Assembly (NCBI GenBank): GCA_963836905.1
Contig: CAWIKY010000003.1
Location: 124,001-188,000 of the forward strand
Origin: CAWIKY01 sp963836905
GTDB taxonomy: Bacteria; Pseudomonadota; Alphaproteobacteria; Caulobacterales; Hyphomonadaceae
Length of the DNA stretch: 64,000 nt
Reading direction: 5' to 3'
Under the pieces are notes generated by a model, which was given only the letters and a program-made list of their open reading frames with translations, was not told the origin of the DNA and did no database searches. Shown piece by piece: positions 47,363 through 56,593 of this stretch. Position 1 is the first letter of the stretch; the number at the start of each line of letters is the position of its first letter. The translations under genes were made by a program, and so were the position numbers.

Positions 47363-48568
47363 ATGAAGAGTGTCGAGATGATTTCAGGTACGATGAGCGA
47401 CAGCATGGAAGCTGTCGCCGCTGCCTTCGCCGAGAATTTCGATCTGCGTGATGAAGTTGGTGCCAGCCTGCACGTCATCAAGGACGGGGAAAGCGTACTC
47501 GACCTCTGGGGTGGGCATAAGGATGAAGCCCGGACAGAGCCGTGGCAGGAAGATACGATCTCCATAGTCTTCTCCTGCACCAAGGCGATAACCGCTTTAT
47601 GTGCTCACCTGCTCGTCGATCGGGGGCTTCTGGATCTGAACGCGCCCGTCTCGAAATACTGGCCCGAATATGCAGCCAATGGGAAGGAGGGAACCACGGT
47701 TCTCATGTTTCTCAACCATGCTGCTGGTGTTCCTGCCTTCACTGACCCGCTGAAGGACGGGGCTTACTGCGACTGGTCGTACATGATCGCACAACTTGAA
47801 CGCCAAAGGCCCTGGTGGGAGCCCGGTACCCGCAACGGATACCACATGATCTCGTTCGGCTGGACGGTGGGTGAACTGGTCCGGCGCGTTTCGGGCAAAT
47901 CGCTGGGCACGTTCTTCCGCGAGGAAATTGCCGACAAGGTCAGCGCGGACATGTGGATTGGCTTGCCCGAAGCCGAAGAGTCCCGCGTCGCGCCAATGAT
48001 CCCCTTCGTACCGCCCGAGAATGCTCCGGTGAGCCGCTTCATCGCGACGCTGGCGACCGACCCGACCTCGATCCAGCATCTATCCCTGCTCAACTCTGGG
48101 AATTTCGATTTCAATGGCCGCGCCGCACATGCTGCGGAAATCGGTGGCGGCGGCGGGATCGGAAACGCCCGTGGAATGGCGCGCGCGTTTACAACGCTTC
48201 GCGGCGAAGATGCGCTTTTCAGTCCGGACCGGGTCACGGCCATGGGTGAGGTCTCGGTTGCGACGCGCGAGGATGCGACACTCCTCGTTCCAACGCGGTT
48301 TGCCCAGGGCTTCATGAAAAGCATGGACAATCGCAGCCAGCCGCTCGGACATCTGAACTCGGTCATTCTGGGACGTAACGCGTTCGGGCATGTCGGGATG
48401 GGCGGAAGTCTGGTCTTCTTCGATCCCGATTGCGATCTGATCTTCGCGTATTCGATGAACCGGATGGGCGATGGCCTGCTGCTCAATGCCCGTGGACAGT
48501 CTCTGGTGGACGCGACATATGAAGCGCTCGGTTACCGGTCGAATGCATCCGGCGTCTGGACAATGTAG
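47363..48568 (+). CDS. Serine hydrolase of the beta-lactamase/EstB family
   Basis: 401 residues, no obvious signal peptide. The catalytic SxxK is SCTK in SIVFSCTKAITALCAHLL near residue 72, and a Tyr-containing motif is NGYHMISFGWTVGELVRR near residue 160. The GGSLVFFDPDCDLIFAYSMNRMGDG C-terminal segment carries the third motif region. Family members are esterases or carboxylesterases; beta-lactamase activity is unlikely. ATG 47363 is preceded by GGAGG at 47353-47357; the frame is open upstream to 47075 but without conserved residues. Confidence 0.87.
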   Translation: MKSVEMISGTMSDSMEAVAAAFAENFDLRDEVGASLHVIKDGESVLDLWGGHKDEARTEPWQEDTISIVFSCTKAITALCAHLLVDRGLLDLNAPVSKYWPEYAANGKEGTTVLMFLNHAAGVPAFTDPLKDGAYCDWSYMIAQLERQRPWWEPGTRNGYHMISFGWTVGELVRRVSGKSLGTFFREEIADKVSADMWIGLPEAEESRVAPMIPFVPPENAPVSRFIATLATDPTSIQHLSLLNSGNFDFNGRAAHAAEIGGGGGIGNARGMARAFTTLRGEDALFSPDRVTAMGEVSVATREDATLLVPTRFAQGFMKSMDNRSQPLGHLNSVILGRNAFGHVGMGGSLVFFDPDCDLIFAYSMNRMGDGLLLNARGQSLVDATYEALGYRSNASGVWTM

Positions 48569-48680
48569 CGCACGGCTAAGCCTCCGGGCGTTTATCGGTT
48601 CTGATAAATTTGAGATAACGGCAACACGCTTCCTTGGCTTTGCGCGGTTAGCTTCCCGATAACCGAGGAGCGGTCCGTTC

Positions 48681-50231
48681 ATGAGCCTTACTGCAGCAAA
48701 ACCCGTGCTGACGAGCGACCGGCAGGCCGAGAACTTGCCGTCGGCCACGGAAAAGCGCTCGTCTGACGCCAAGCTTACGCTTCACGAAAGCATCCGCCAA
48801 AGCACTGATGATCTGTCGCCTCTGACATCGCACAAGTCGTTGGGGCGCAATGGTCTGCAAACGCTGGCGAGGGCAATCGATCTGGGCGTATTGTATCTGG
48901 TGTGCGGATTTGGTCTGGCCTCATTCGGCGCACACATACTCGCTCTGCCGCTGGGCACGGCATTGCCATATCTGGTATTCCCCGCCCTCCTGGCTTGGGC
49001 GCTTGCAAGTTCCGGTGCCTACAGTTTCTCGTTCTCCGAGCCGGTTCTGAAGCAGATTGGCCGTGTCGCTATCGTCGCGCCCCTCTTGGCGGCTGCGCTG
49101 TTCGTCATGGCGCTGTTCTTCGATCTGGGTGGAAACGCCGTAACGATTTTCGGTGTCATGGCGATATCGGCAGCCGCGCTGCTTTCACTGCACGCCCACT
49201 ATGCGACGACGCTCAAGCGTATGACGCGTTCGGGCTTGCTGTCGGAGAATGTCGTGATCGTCGGTGCGACGCCGAATGCCCGCAAACTGATCGAACAAAA
49301 CGCCGGAAACCGCGAACTGAACATCGTCGCCATTTTCGATGATCGTCTGGGCCGTGCCCCGCGCGAAATCCATGGCGTTCAGGTGGTCGGCACACTCGAC
49401 GATCTCCTCGCCTGGAACGATCTGCCGCGCGTTGATCGCATCATCGTCACCGTCACTTCCAAGGCTCAGGAGCGGGTCAAGCTTCTCATCGAGAAGCTGC
49501 GCTATCTGCCTAACCGGGTTGTGCTTCTGCTCGATCTGGAAGACTTCAACCCAGAGGGTGCAAGCTTGGCTCAGGTCGCCAATTCTCCGGCCGCCTATGT
49601 TTCGGGAGCGCCGCAGGACGCTCGCCGCGCAGCGGTGAAACAGGTTTTCGATCTGGTTCTGGCTACACTCATGCTGGTTGCCTTTGCGCCGCTGATGGCA
49701 GTGCTCGCCTGCCTTATCAAGCTCGACAGCCGAGGTCCGGTCTTCTTTCGTCAGAAGCGCCACGGCTTCAACAACCAGATCGTCCGTGTCTGGAAGTTCC
49801 GCACAATGCGGCCGGACAGGCTGGCTGAGGAAGGTATCATCCGTCAGGTCGTGGGTGATGATGATCGCGTGACCCGGCTCGGCCGGTTCCTGCGCAGATC
49901 CAGCCTTGACGAGCTGCCGCAGCTTTTCAACGTCATCAAAGGCGAAATGTCCCTTGTTGGACCCCGCCCTCATGCCGTCGGCATGACGACCGAAGAAACC
50001 GAGGTCCACAAGCTCGTGGGCGATTATGCCCACCGCCACAGGGTGAAGCCCGGTCTGACCGGTTGGGCGCAGATCAACGGTTCGCGCGGACCGGTTCATA
50101 CTGCTGCGGAAGTACGCGAACGTGTGCGCCTCGACATGGAATATGTGAACCGCTCGTCACTCTGGTTCGATCTCTACATCATGATCATGACCGCACCCTG
50201 CCTGTTGGGAGACCGCAGCAATGCGCGTTGA
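48681..50231 (+). CDS. hfsE: Undecaprenyl-phosphate sugar-phosphotransferase (polyisoprenyl-phosphate hexose-1-P transferase, HfsE-like)
   Basis: 516 residues. Initiates polysaccharide repeat-unit assembly on undecaprenyl phosphate. Four or five membrane helices (about 58-170), a Rossmann-like domain with VVIVGATPNARKLIEQ, then the catalytic C-terminal domain with FFRQKRHGFNNQIVRVWKFRTM, RSSLDELPQLFNVIKGEMSLVGPRP and KPGLTGWAQINGSRG. The last 11 bases overlap the next glycosyltransferase. The cluster order suggests the holdfast initiator HfsE; PssY/PssZ-type paralogues look alike. Confidence 0.88.
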   Translation: MSLTAAKPVLTSDRQAENLPSATEKRSSDAKLTLHESIRQSTDDLSPLTSHKSLGRNGLQTLARAIDLGVLYLVCGFGLASFGAHILALPLGTALPYLVFPALLAWALASSGAYSFSFSEPVLKQIGRVAIVAPLLAAALFVMALFFDLGGNAVTIFGVMAISAAALLSLHAHYATTLKRMTRSGLLSENVVIVGATPNARKLIEQNAGNRELNIVAIFDDRLGRAPREIHGVQVVGTLDDLLAWNDLPRVDRIIVTVTSKAQERVKLLIEKLRYLPNRVVLLLDLEDFNPEGASLAQVANSPAAYVSGAPQDARRAAVKQVFDLVLATLMLVAFAPLMAVLACLIKLDSRGPVFFRQKRHGFNNQIVRVWKFRTMRPDRLAEEGIIRQVVGDDDRVTRLGRFLRRSSLDELPQLFNVIKGEMSLVGPRPHAVGMTTEETEVHKLVGDYAHRHRVKPGLTGWAQINGSRGPVHTAAEVRERVRLDMEYVNRSSLWFDLYIMIMTAPCLLGDRSNAR

Positions 50232-51234
50232 CACCTTGCATTCCTGCTCGGCACCGGCGAGGCGCGTACTGGACGACGTCATCGCCGAAGCCGGAGAATG
50301 CGTCCACCAGAACGCGCACTGGCGTCGTACGCTGCCGGCCATCTCCGTGCTGATCCCGAGTTATCACGATGATCCTTGCGCACTCATACGCCGCCTTTCG
50401 CAGTGCATGTCGAGTGAAACAATCGAGATTCTGGTCTATGACGATGGCAGCCTGGACAGCAGTCTCGGAGCACGCATCGCCGACGCTCTGGACTCGTTTG
50501 ATGGTGCCGGTTGTCTGATCAGCGCGGATACGAACAAGGGCCGGTCCTCCGCCCGCAATCGTCTGCAGTCTGTTTCGCGCGCGGACTGGCTACTCTTCGT
50601 CGATGCCGACATGCTGCCTTTGAACAAGGCCTTCATTGCCAGTTATCTTGACATCCTGACGGCTTCTGTCGGGCCGGAGGTGGTTGTCGGCGGGTTTTCC
50701 ATCAAAGGACTCAGACACACCGGCAAGACCGGACTGCATCTTGCCCAGAGCGCCGCCTCGGAGTGCATCCCGGCTTCGGAGCGTCAGGAAGAACCCGGTC
50801 GGTATGTCTTCACCAGCAATGTTCTGGTCCACCGCGATATCATGGCTGTCATTCCGTTTGATCCCGGCTTCGAGGGATGGGGCTGGGAGGATGTGGACTG
50901 GGGTCTGCGTGCGGCGCGGCGTTTCCCGGTCCGACATATCGACAATGCTGCAATTCACACCGGTCTCGACCCCGCCCCGGTTCTCCTCAGGAAGTATGCC
51001 GGTTCCGGCGCAAATTTTGCGCGCGTCGTGAACAGTCATCCCGATGAAATGAAACAGACCTCGCTCTACCGATGGGCAAACCGGATCCGGTTCCTGCCGG
51101 GTCGCTCCTTCTGGCAGTCTGCCTTCGGAGCAATTGCACGGCTACCCGGCTGGCTGATGCCCGTTAATGTCCGTCTGGCAGCTCTGAAGCTCTATCGCGC
51201 GACCGTCTATGCCGGAGCGCTGGATGCTCGCTGA
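50221..51234 (+). CDS. Family 2 glycosyltransferase of the holdfast cluster
   Basis: 337 residues. GT-A fold: ISVLIPSYHDDP near residue 42, IEILVYDDGSLD, a DxD-type WLLFVDADMLP near residue 122, and FEGWGWEDVDWGLRAARR near residue 220, a motif of the C-terminal GT7-like extension. Adds one sugar to the lipid-linked repeat; donor and linkage unknown. It overlaps hfsE by 11 bases and the deacetylase by 26 bases. By position next to the deacetylase it may correspond to HfsG or HfsL of Caulobacter relatives; I do not choose. Confidence 0.82.
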   Translation: MRVDTLHSCSAPARRVLDDVIAEAGECVHQNAHWRRTLPAISVLIPSYHDDPCALIRRLSQCMSSETIEILVYDDGSLDSSLGARIADALDSFDGAGCLISADTNKGRSSARNRLQSVSRADWLLFVDADMLPLNKAFIASYLDILTASVGPEVVVGGFSIKGLRHTGKTGLHLAQSAASECIPASERQEEPGRYVFTSNVLVHRDIMAVIPFDPGFEGWGWEDVDWGLRAARRFPVRHIDNAAIHTGLDPAPVLLRKYAGSGANFARVVNSHPDEMKQTSLYRWANRIRFLPGRSFWQSAFGAIARLPGWLMPVNVRLAALKLYRATVYAGALDAR

Positions 51235-51994
51235 AACCGCCTACTCACCCAGTCGCTCGCTACCGGCCAAACTCGGACGTCGGCTGACGCAATACCGCTA
51301 CGCAGCGCCTGCGCACCTGGTCACGGACGTTCCGTTATTGAGCGTCACCTTTGACGATTTTCCAAGGTCAGCTGCGCAATACGGTGCCGATGCACTTGAT
51401 CGTGTGGGGGCCCGCGGCGGTTATTACGTTGCGTCGGGACTCGAAGGACAGATCACGCCCATGGGCGAAATGTTCAGGAGCGAGGATCTGGCGATCCTTG
51501 CCGCAGCCGGGCATGAAATCGCCGCGCATACCCACACGCATCTGGACTGCGCTGTGGCGAAGACATCGGATATTGTTGCAGACACGGACCGAAATCTCGA
51601 CTGGTTGGCGGAACGCGGTGTTGCGCGTCCGGTTCGGTCTTTCGCCTTTCCGTATGGCGAAACCAGCTTTGACGCGAAAAAGCAGCTCTCGACACGGTTC
51701 GACACGCTCAGGGGCATACTTCCAGGGATTAACCGGGGACGGGTTGATCGCGCTCAGTTGTGGGCCATTGAACTCTCGGACGATGAAACCGGCCTTGTCC
51801 GTGCACACCGGGCCATCGAAGAACTGGCATTGAATCCAGGCTGGTTAATTCTTTTTACGCATGATGTCAGCCCGCGGCCGAGCCCGTTTGGTGTCATGCC
51901 GGGCGTTCTGTCGACGCTTCTTAAACACGCCCGCGATGCGGGTATTCGTATTTTGCCGCCCGGGCCTGCAGCCCAGATATCGGGACTTGTTTGA
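51209..51994 (+). CDS. hfsH: Polysaccharide deacetylase (NodB fold, HfsH-like)
   Basis: 261 residues. Removes N-acetyl groups from a polysaccharide, which in Caulobacter holdfast is needed for adhesion. NodB motifs: LSVTFDDFPRSA (catalytic base DD) near residue 46, HEIAAHTHTHLDC (metal histidines) near residue 107, RSFAFPYGETSFD near residue 142 and WLILFTHDVSP near residue 211. No signal peptide or membrane anchor is obvious, consistent with cytoplasmic HfsH. Start ATG at 51209 lies inside the preceding gene; a second ATG at 51224 is possible. Confidence 0.86.
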   Translation: MPERWMLAETAYSPSRSLPAKLGRRLTQYRYAAPAHLVTDVPLLSVTFDDFPRSAAQYGADALDRVGARGGYYVASGLEGQITPMGEMFRSEDLAILAAAGHEIAAHTHTHLDCAVAKTSDIVADTDRNLDWLAERGVARPVRSFAFPYGETSFDAKKQLSTRFDTLRGILPGINRGRVDRAQLWAIELSDDETGLVRAHRAIEELALNPGWLILFTHDVSPRPSPFGVMPGVLSTLLKHARDAGIRILPPGPAAQISGLV

Positions 51995-51996
51995 AC

Positions 51997-52998
51997 ATGC
52001 CCAATTCTCTTACCGTCGCAATTCCGACTTTCCGCCGTCCAAACGACCTCAAACGCGCCTTGTCGAGTGTAATGGCGCAACTGGGCATGGACCGGACCCG
52101 GCTGGAAATCCTTGTCGTCGACAATGATCCGCAAGCAAGCGCTCGCGAACTCATAACCAACTGGCCGCAGGAAGATGTGCCTGTCCGTTATGTTCACGAA
52201 CCCGAGCCGGGCGTGGCTAATGTCCGCAACCGCATCATTGCCGAAGTCACGACAGATCTGGTCGCTTTTCTGGATGATGACCAGTCAGCTCCTGCGATCT
52301 GGCTGCGAACGCTTCTGAAAACGCACAAGGCCTTTCCAGCTCCAGTGACGTTCGGTCCCGTGACCACAAAACTGCCCGAAGAAGATATGGAACACGAGGC
52401 CTATCTGAGATCGTTCTTCGAACGCAAAGGACCGGATGACGAAGGCTTGAGCGATACGTTCTACGGATGCGGAAACTCGCTTTTCGACATGCGCCTGATG
52501 CCGGCAGAACGTCCCCTCTTCGATGTTTCGATGAATGAAACCGGCGGCGAGGATGACCTTCTGTTTCTCAAGCTGAAGACCGCCGGACACCAGTTTGCCT
52601 GGTCGCCCGGGGCCTGGGTTTTCGAACATGTGTCGGAAGAACGCGCGCGGCTTCGCTATACGCTGAAACGGGCGTTCGCATACGGACAAAGTCCGAGCGT
52701 GTTCTGCCTCAAGAAGTCCCCGACGGACTGGTTCGGTCTGGCCTACTGGTGCATGGTCGGCGTCGGTCAAAGCTTGGTTTTCGGAATGATTGCTGTTGCA
52801 TTGTTGATCGCAAGATCACCGTCCAGGGCCCGTTATTTTGACAAGTTCGTCCAAGGCCTCGGCAAGTTTCTCTGGTTCGGCGCGTTTGATCTCAAGTTCT
52901 ACGGAAGATCAGCGCTCGAGGCGGCCCCGCAGGCCGGAAACAGACCGTCGTCCGCCGCCATTCAAGGCCACTCCGGATTGGCCGGCACAGGATCGTGA
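51997..52998 (+). CDS. Family 2 glycosyltransferase of the holdfast cluster
   Basis: 333 residues. TVAIPTFRRPNDLKRALSSV at the start, EILVVDNDPQ, LVAFLDDDQSAPAIWLRTLL near residue 93 and NETGGEDDLLFLKLKTAGHQF near residue 184 (acceptor-binding ED). Two hydrophobic segments near the C-terminus (about 250-277) suggest membrane association. The ATG at 51997 follows the hfsH stop by 2 bases. Its 3' 90 bases overlap the convergent hfsC gene, so the last residues of one of the two are doubtful. Confidence 0.82.
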   Translation: MPNSLTVAIPTFRRPNDLKRALSSVMAQLGMDRTRLEILVVDNDPQASARELITNWPQEDVPVRYVHEPEPGVANVRNRIIAEVTTDLVAFLDDDQSAPAIWLRTLLKTHKAFPAPVTFGPVTTKLPEEDMEHEAYLRSFFERKGPDDEGLSDTFYGCGNSLFDMRLMPAERPLFDVSMNETGGEDDLLFLKLKTAGHQFAWSPGAWVFEHVSEERARLRYTLKRAFAYGQSPSVFCLKKSPTDWFGLAYWCMVGVGQSLVFGMIAVALLIARSPSRARYFDKFVQGLGKFLWFGAFDLKFYGRSALEAAPQAGNRPSSAAIQGHSGLAGTGS

Positions 52999-54270
52999 AC
53001 GGTTTGACGCATCCAGAGCCAGTCGGCCGGCAAAGGCGGCATACATCACCCAGATGATGTTGTTCTGTTGCATCACGACGCTTTCAGATACGCTGAACAA
53101 TGCAAACAGAACCAGAAATCCGACAGCAAAGAGACCCGAAGCACGGCTTGAAGCCTGTCTCAGCCCTCGAAAGAGGTTGGTAAGATAATCGATCAGAAAA
53201 CAGACCGCCCCCAGCTTGCCGAGGGCAAGTGTGATCTCGATCAAACCGTTATGAGCCGTCGGAACGTCCCATTCGGTAAATTGTCTGACCCGGAATGCAG
53301 GCGTGCTGTCTTCGCCCCAGAACGCCCCGTAGCCGTACCCTAAGAGCGGCCGTTCATCGATCAGCATGAACAGGGCTTCCCAGATATCGGTTCGCCCGGT
53401 CAGCGTGAGATCACGTCCGATGACCGCAACCAACGCATCAGGCGCGGCAACCAGAAGAAACACCAGAAAACCGATCGAGGCCACACCGCTCCAGACCAGC
53501 GCAATGGCAGATACGGCACCACGTTTCATCCATAGTCCGGCACCAAGCACGGCGAAGCCCAGCATCATGCCAAGCAATGAAGTCTTCGATGTCGACATGA
53601 GCACCAGCAGGACTGCCAGCAACAGCGCGCCAATCCAGAGCCGCCTGCGCCCAGGGTCCATCATTACGAGGAACCCGAACAGGAAGCTGGCACGCGCCAT
53701 GTGTCCGCCCAGCTGGTTCTTTTCGAACCAGAGCCCCTGCCAGGCACCGACATGTATCTCGTGCATGACCCCGAATGACGGAACCGCGGCGGCTGCGATA
53801 AAGCTACCGACACCAAGTATGAGCCAAGCCAGTCCAAGAAGCGTCAGAAGCTCACGCCAGTTGTATCGAGCCGCCAGGTAAAGTCCGAACCCGGTCGTAA
53901 AGAAGATCGCGATGCCGCGACGCAAACTTGTCGAAGGATCAATGGACCACGCGAAGGAGGCGATTGCCATGAGGCCAAGCAGAACCAGAAATGGCGACCG
54001 GATGATGATCGCCCAGACGCTTCTCGCATTCGCAGCCAGAGCGCAGAGTGTAAACGCGTAAACCGGCAGCCAGAGCAGTCTCAGAAACACGCCCCCTTCC
54101 GGGTTTTGCGGTGACGCGAACACCCGTCCGAGAAGCCCCTCGGAGAAGAGCAATAGAAATACCAGAACCACAAATGCTTCGATGAGCCAGAAGACAGAAC
54201 GCCGGTTCACTGTCGCATGTCCCACTTCGCGTGGGATCGCCGGGCTGGACGGGTTCATGATCTGTGACAT
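52909..54270 (-). CDS. hfsC: O-antigen ligase/polymerase-like membrane protein (HfsC-like)
   Basis: 453 residues, about 11 membrane helices. Wzy/WaaL-type polymerase joining repeat units at the periplasmic face. Typical features are a periplasmic loop with GRTDIWEALFMLIDERPLLGYGYGAFWGE, containing RxDxWxxA/L and the GYGYGAFW motif, and a following HNGLIEITLALGKLG histidine segment. The C-terminal 30 residues (RSRSCAGQSG and on) overlap the glycosyltransferase gene on the other strand and are low-complexity basic. TGATG overlap with hfsB. Confidence 0.84.
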   Translation of the reverse strand: MSQIMNPSSPAIPREVGHATVNRRSVFWLIEAFVVLVFLLLFSEGLLGRVFASPQNPEGGVFLRLLWLPVYAFTLCALAANARSVWAIIIRSPFLVLLGLMAIASFAWSIDPSTSLRRGIAIFFTTGFGLYLAARYNWRELLTLLGLAWLILGVGSFIAAAAVPSFGVMHEIHVGAWQGLWFEKNQLGGHMARASFLFGFLVMMDPGRRRLWIGALLLAVLLVLMSTSKTSLLGMMLGFAVLGAGLWMKRGAVSAIALVWSGVASIGFLVFLLVAAPDALVAVIGRDLTLTGRTDIWEALFMLIDERPLLGYGYGAFWGEDSTPAFRVRQFTEWDVPTAHNGLIEITLALGKLGAVCFLIDYLTNLFRGLRQASSRASGLFAVGFLVLFALFSVSESVVMQQNNIIWVMYAAFAGRLALDASNRSRSCAGQSGVALNGGGRRSVSGLRGRLER

Positions 54271-54971
54271 CAGCTTGCGAAGCGGTCAGCCAGCCTGGCA
54301 TCGCCGCGAACTTCATTCATCACCAGACCAAGGACACGGCCTCCATGGCCCTCGACTTCGCGCTGTGCGATCTCGACGTCACGTATGTTGGTGGCATCCG
54401 CCCGAAACACCAGAATAACGCCGTCCATCTGGCGAACGAGCGGGAGGGCAGCAGCGGACGTTTCCAGCGCCGGAGCGTCAACGATGGACCAGTCTGCTAT
54501 CTTCTTGAGGCCGTCCCAGAAGGCCGGATTCGACCGCATCTGAACCCGTTGGCCAGATCGCAAACGTTCGGTCCGGAAACGTGTCACCATCAGACGGGTT
54601 GCACCAATGCGGTGCGCGACCAGCAATCGTCCGCTCTGACGCGTCTCGCCGTTCGCGGTTCGCAGTGCTGGTAGCACCTCATAAAACGGGGCCGCATTGA
54701 GCGAAGCCTCATAGGCTTGCCCGGGACGTCCCGCCGGTCCGGCAAACCCGGCTTGAAAAGCACGAAACTGGGTCTGACCGGCCACATCAAGATCGACGAG
54801 CCATGCGGCGCGACGTGCGCGTCCTGCCAGCAACAAAGCGAGAGATGCGGCGACGCTGGATGCACCTTCGTCCGGATTGGCGCCGATCACCATGATGGTC
54901 TTTCCGCGCTCGCCCCCCAGTCTTGAAAGGTCACGGGGCAAACCATGCAGATGCTCGCGCAGATCAATCAT
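54270..54971 (-). CDS. hfsB: BY-kinase/ParA-like protein with degenerate P-loop (HfsB-like)
   Basis: 233 residues. CpsD/Wzc-cytoplasmic-domain fold: MVIGANPDEGASSVAASLALLLAG is the P-loop region, where the invariant lysine of GK(S/T) is replaced by alanine (GASS); WLVDLDVAG is the Walker A' aspartate strand and VDAPALETSAAALPLVRQMDGVILVFRAD the Walker B-like strand. No C-terminal tyrosine cluster. ATP hydrolysis or tyrosine-kinase activity is therefore doubtful. Start ATG at 54971 overlaps the hfsA stop (TGATG), so HfsA and HfsB are presumably made together. Function by analogy is a regulator of the copolymerase. Confidence 0.8.
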   Translation of the reverse strand: MIDLREHLHGLPRDLSRLGGERGKTIMVIGANPDEGASSVAASLALLLAGRARRAAWLVDLDVAGQTQFRAFQAGFAGPAGRPGQAYEASLNAAPFYEVLPALRTANGETRQSGRLLVAHRIGATRLMVTRFRTERLRSGQRVQMRSNPAFWDGLKKIADWSIVDAPALETSAAALPLVRQMDGVILVFRADATNIRDVEIAQREVEGHGGRVLGLVMNEVRGDARLADRFAS

Positions 54972-56479
54972 CAGCGCGTTCCCTTCACGACCGGAACGGT
55001 TGCGAGAACCGGCAGGTCGAAAGATCGCCCGGCAGAACTGCCCGTGGGAAGGGTGGACCGGGTAAACGCCCACATCAGACCTGCGAGCAGTCCGGTAAAA
55101 CCTGCAAACAAAAGCGCCAGAACCGCAACCGGCTTGCGCAGGCTCGACCCTTTCGACGGTACCCGTGCCGGCTCCAATATCTGGATGTTGTCGAATTCCG
55201 TCTCGGAGACTTCCCTGTTCAGCCGTTCCTCCTCGGACCTGACACTGAGCGAGCGAACCTGATTTTCAAGGAGCGCCCGCTCCCGCAGCAGTTCCTGATA
55301 ACGCGGTTCAAGCCGCGTCAGTGTAATCTGGCGGGCTTCAAGACGTTCTTTCTGGCGACGCAGTTCAGCCAGCCGGTCGGACAGCGCATTGGCTTCCGCT
55401 TCGAGTTGGGCACGCTGGGTTTCGAGGCTCTGATATACCTCGTTCGGCCCGCGTCTTATCACACCGGTCGCGCTGCCCTGCCCGTCGACCAGAGCTTCAA
55501 CTCTGGCGATCTCGCGCTCGACAGCGCGCACTTGCGGCGTGTCGGGCTGGTAGGTGGCAAGAAGTTGCTCCTTGCGAATGCGCAGATCCATCAATTGTCT
55601 CTGATCGTTGCTCTCGACAAATAGATCGATCGTCGGTTCGGTCATGGCCAGTTCACGGTTCAGCGAAGACAGTCGCCCGCGGGCTTCGCTGATACCCGCC
55701 TCCACGGTGTAGAGTTGGTCTGTAACGTTGCCGTATATGCCCGCGATGGACGTCTTTTCGGTTTCGAAATCACCGATAGAGTTTGTCGTCAGGAAGGTTT
55801 CTAGTGCCAGATCAACGTCCTTCAGCTTGTTTTCGGCACGCGCCTTCTGGTCAAGAAGAGCGGTGCCTTCCTCGTTCGAAAAGAGCTCTGCGCGGTAAGT
55901 CAGATATGTTGCGATGATCGTGTTGAGGGTCAGCGCGGCGATCTCCGGGTTCTCGTGCTTGAAAGCGGTGCGGATCACCGGATTCTTCGGGGCTGCGCCC
56001 GCGCTGAAATTCTCCTGAAGACCAACGATCGCGCGCTCGTAAAGCACAGGGCGTTCCGCTTGCGGAGCCTCTGAAATTGCCTTGGCCGTCTTGGGGTAGA
56101 GCCTCGCCAGTCCCAATTGCTGGATAACCCTGTCGGCAATCACGGGGCTTTGCAGAAGCTCGATCTCGGACTCGGTGATCGCCTGCTGCTCCGGCACCGC
56201 ACCCTGGCCCGGACCGACAATCGGGTTGAAAACCCGCTCCGAGCCAACTGATACCTGAATGCGGGATGCCGCCTCATATTTCACCGGCAGTGCAAGGGCT
56301 CCCAGGATACCAAGCGCAAAGATTGGCGCGGCAACCAGTGCCATCCCCCATTTGGCGCGCCAGAGCAGAACGAAAATGTCGGGAAGGCCGAGCTTCACAC
56401 GGCCGCTGCCCCCCACGGAAACCCGGTGCGTGGCGGAGCGAGCGGGTTCGATTGTCCTCCACCCGTCATCGGCAGCCAT
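54971..56479 (-). CDS. hfsA: Polysaccharide co-polymerase/chain-length determinant (Wzz/Wzc periplasmic type, HfsA-like)
   Basis: 502 residues. Inner-membrane protein: first helix near residue 40-65 (FALGILGALALPVKYEA), long periplasmic coiled coil with many EARGRLSSLNRELAM-like heptads, and a second helix near residue 460 (RKPVAVLALLFAGFTGLLAGLMWAF). Wzz start motif LLWRAKWGMALVAAPIF. Proline-rich EPARVPSKGSSLRKPVAVLA precedes the second helix as in Wzc. No kinase domain; that is supplied by the adjacent HfsB-like protein. ATG 56479 has AAAGG 7 bases upstream; 56530 is an alternative. Confidence 0.86.
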   Translation of the reverse strand: MAADDGWRTIEPARSATHRVSVGGSGRVKLGLPDIFVLLWRAKWGMALVAAPIFALGILGALALPVKYEAASRIQVSVGSERVFNPIVGPGQGAVPEQQAITESEIELLQSPVIADRVIQQLGLARLYPKTAKAISEAPQAERPVLYERAIVGLQENFSAGAAPKNPVIRTAFKHENPEIAALTLNTIIATYLTYRAELFSNEEGTALLDQKARAENKLKDVDLALETFLTTNSIGDFETEKTSIAGIYGNVTDQLYTVEAGISEARGRLSSLNRELAMTEPTIDLFVESNDQRQLMDLRIRKEQLLATYQPDTPQVRAVEREIARVEALVDGQGSATGVIRRGPNEVYQSLETQRAQLEAEANALSDRLAELRRQKERLEARQITLTRLEPRYQELLRERALLENQVRSLSVRSEEERLNREVSETEFDNIQILEPARVPSKGSSLRKPVAVLALLFAGFTGLLAGLMWAFTRSTLPTGSSAGRSFDLPVLATVPVVKGTR

Positions 56480-56530
56480 GACCGGACCTTTCAAGAATTC
56501 GGATGCAAGCCAGAGACTCGCGGGAGCCAC

Positions 56531-56556
56531 TTAATAATTCCTTGAACATTAACCAT
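56531..56556. promoter_or_regulatory. Candidate CtrA binding sites in hfsA/hfsD divergent region
   Basis: TTAA at 56531-56534, seven bases, then TTGA at 56542-56545, close to the CtrA full site TTAA-N7-TTAA; and an exact half-site TTAACCAT at 56549-56556. The region separates hfsA (minus) from hfsD (plus). CtrA control of adhesin and polar functions is known in Caulobacterales; binding here is inferred from the motif only. Confidence 0.5.
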
Positions 56557-56593
56557 CAGTTTCGATGGCGGAAGTTCACAAAGGGGTTACGGT

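Noticed and set aside
48592..48607. Imperfect inverted repeat TTATCGGTTCTGATAA upstream of hfsE
   Set aside because: Only 5-base arms; expected by chance at this size. No regulator is suggested by context.
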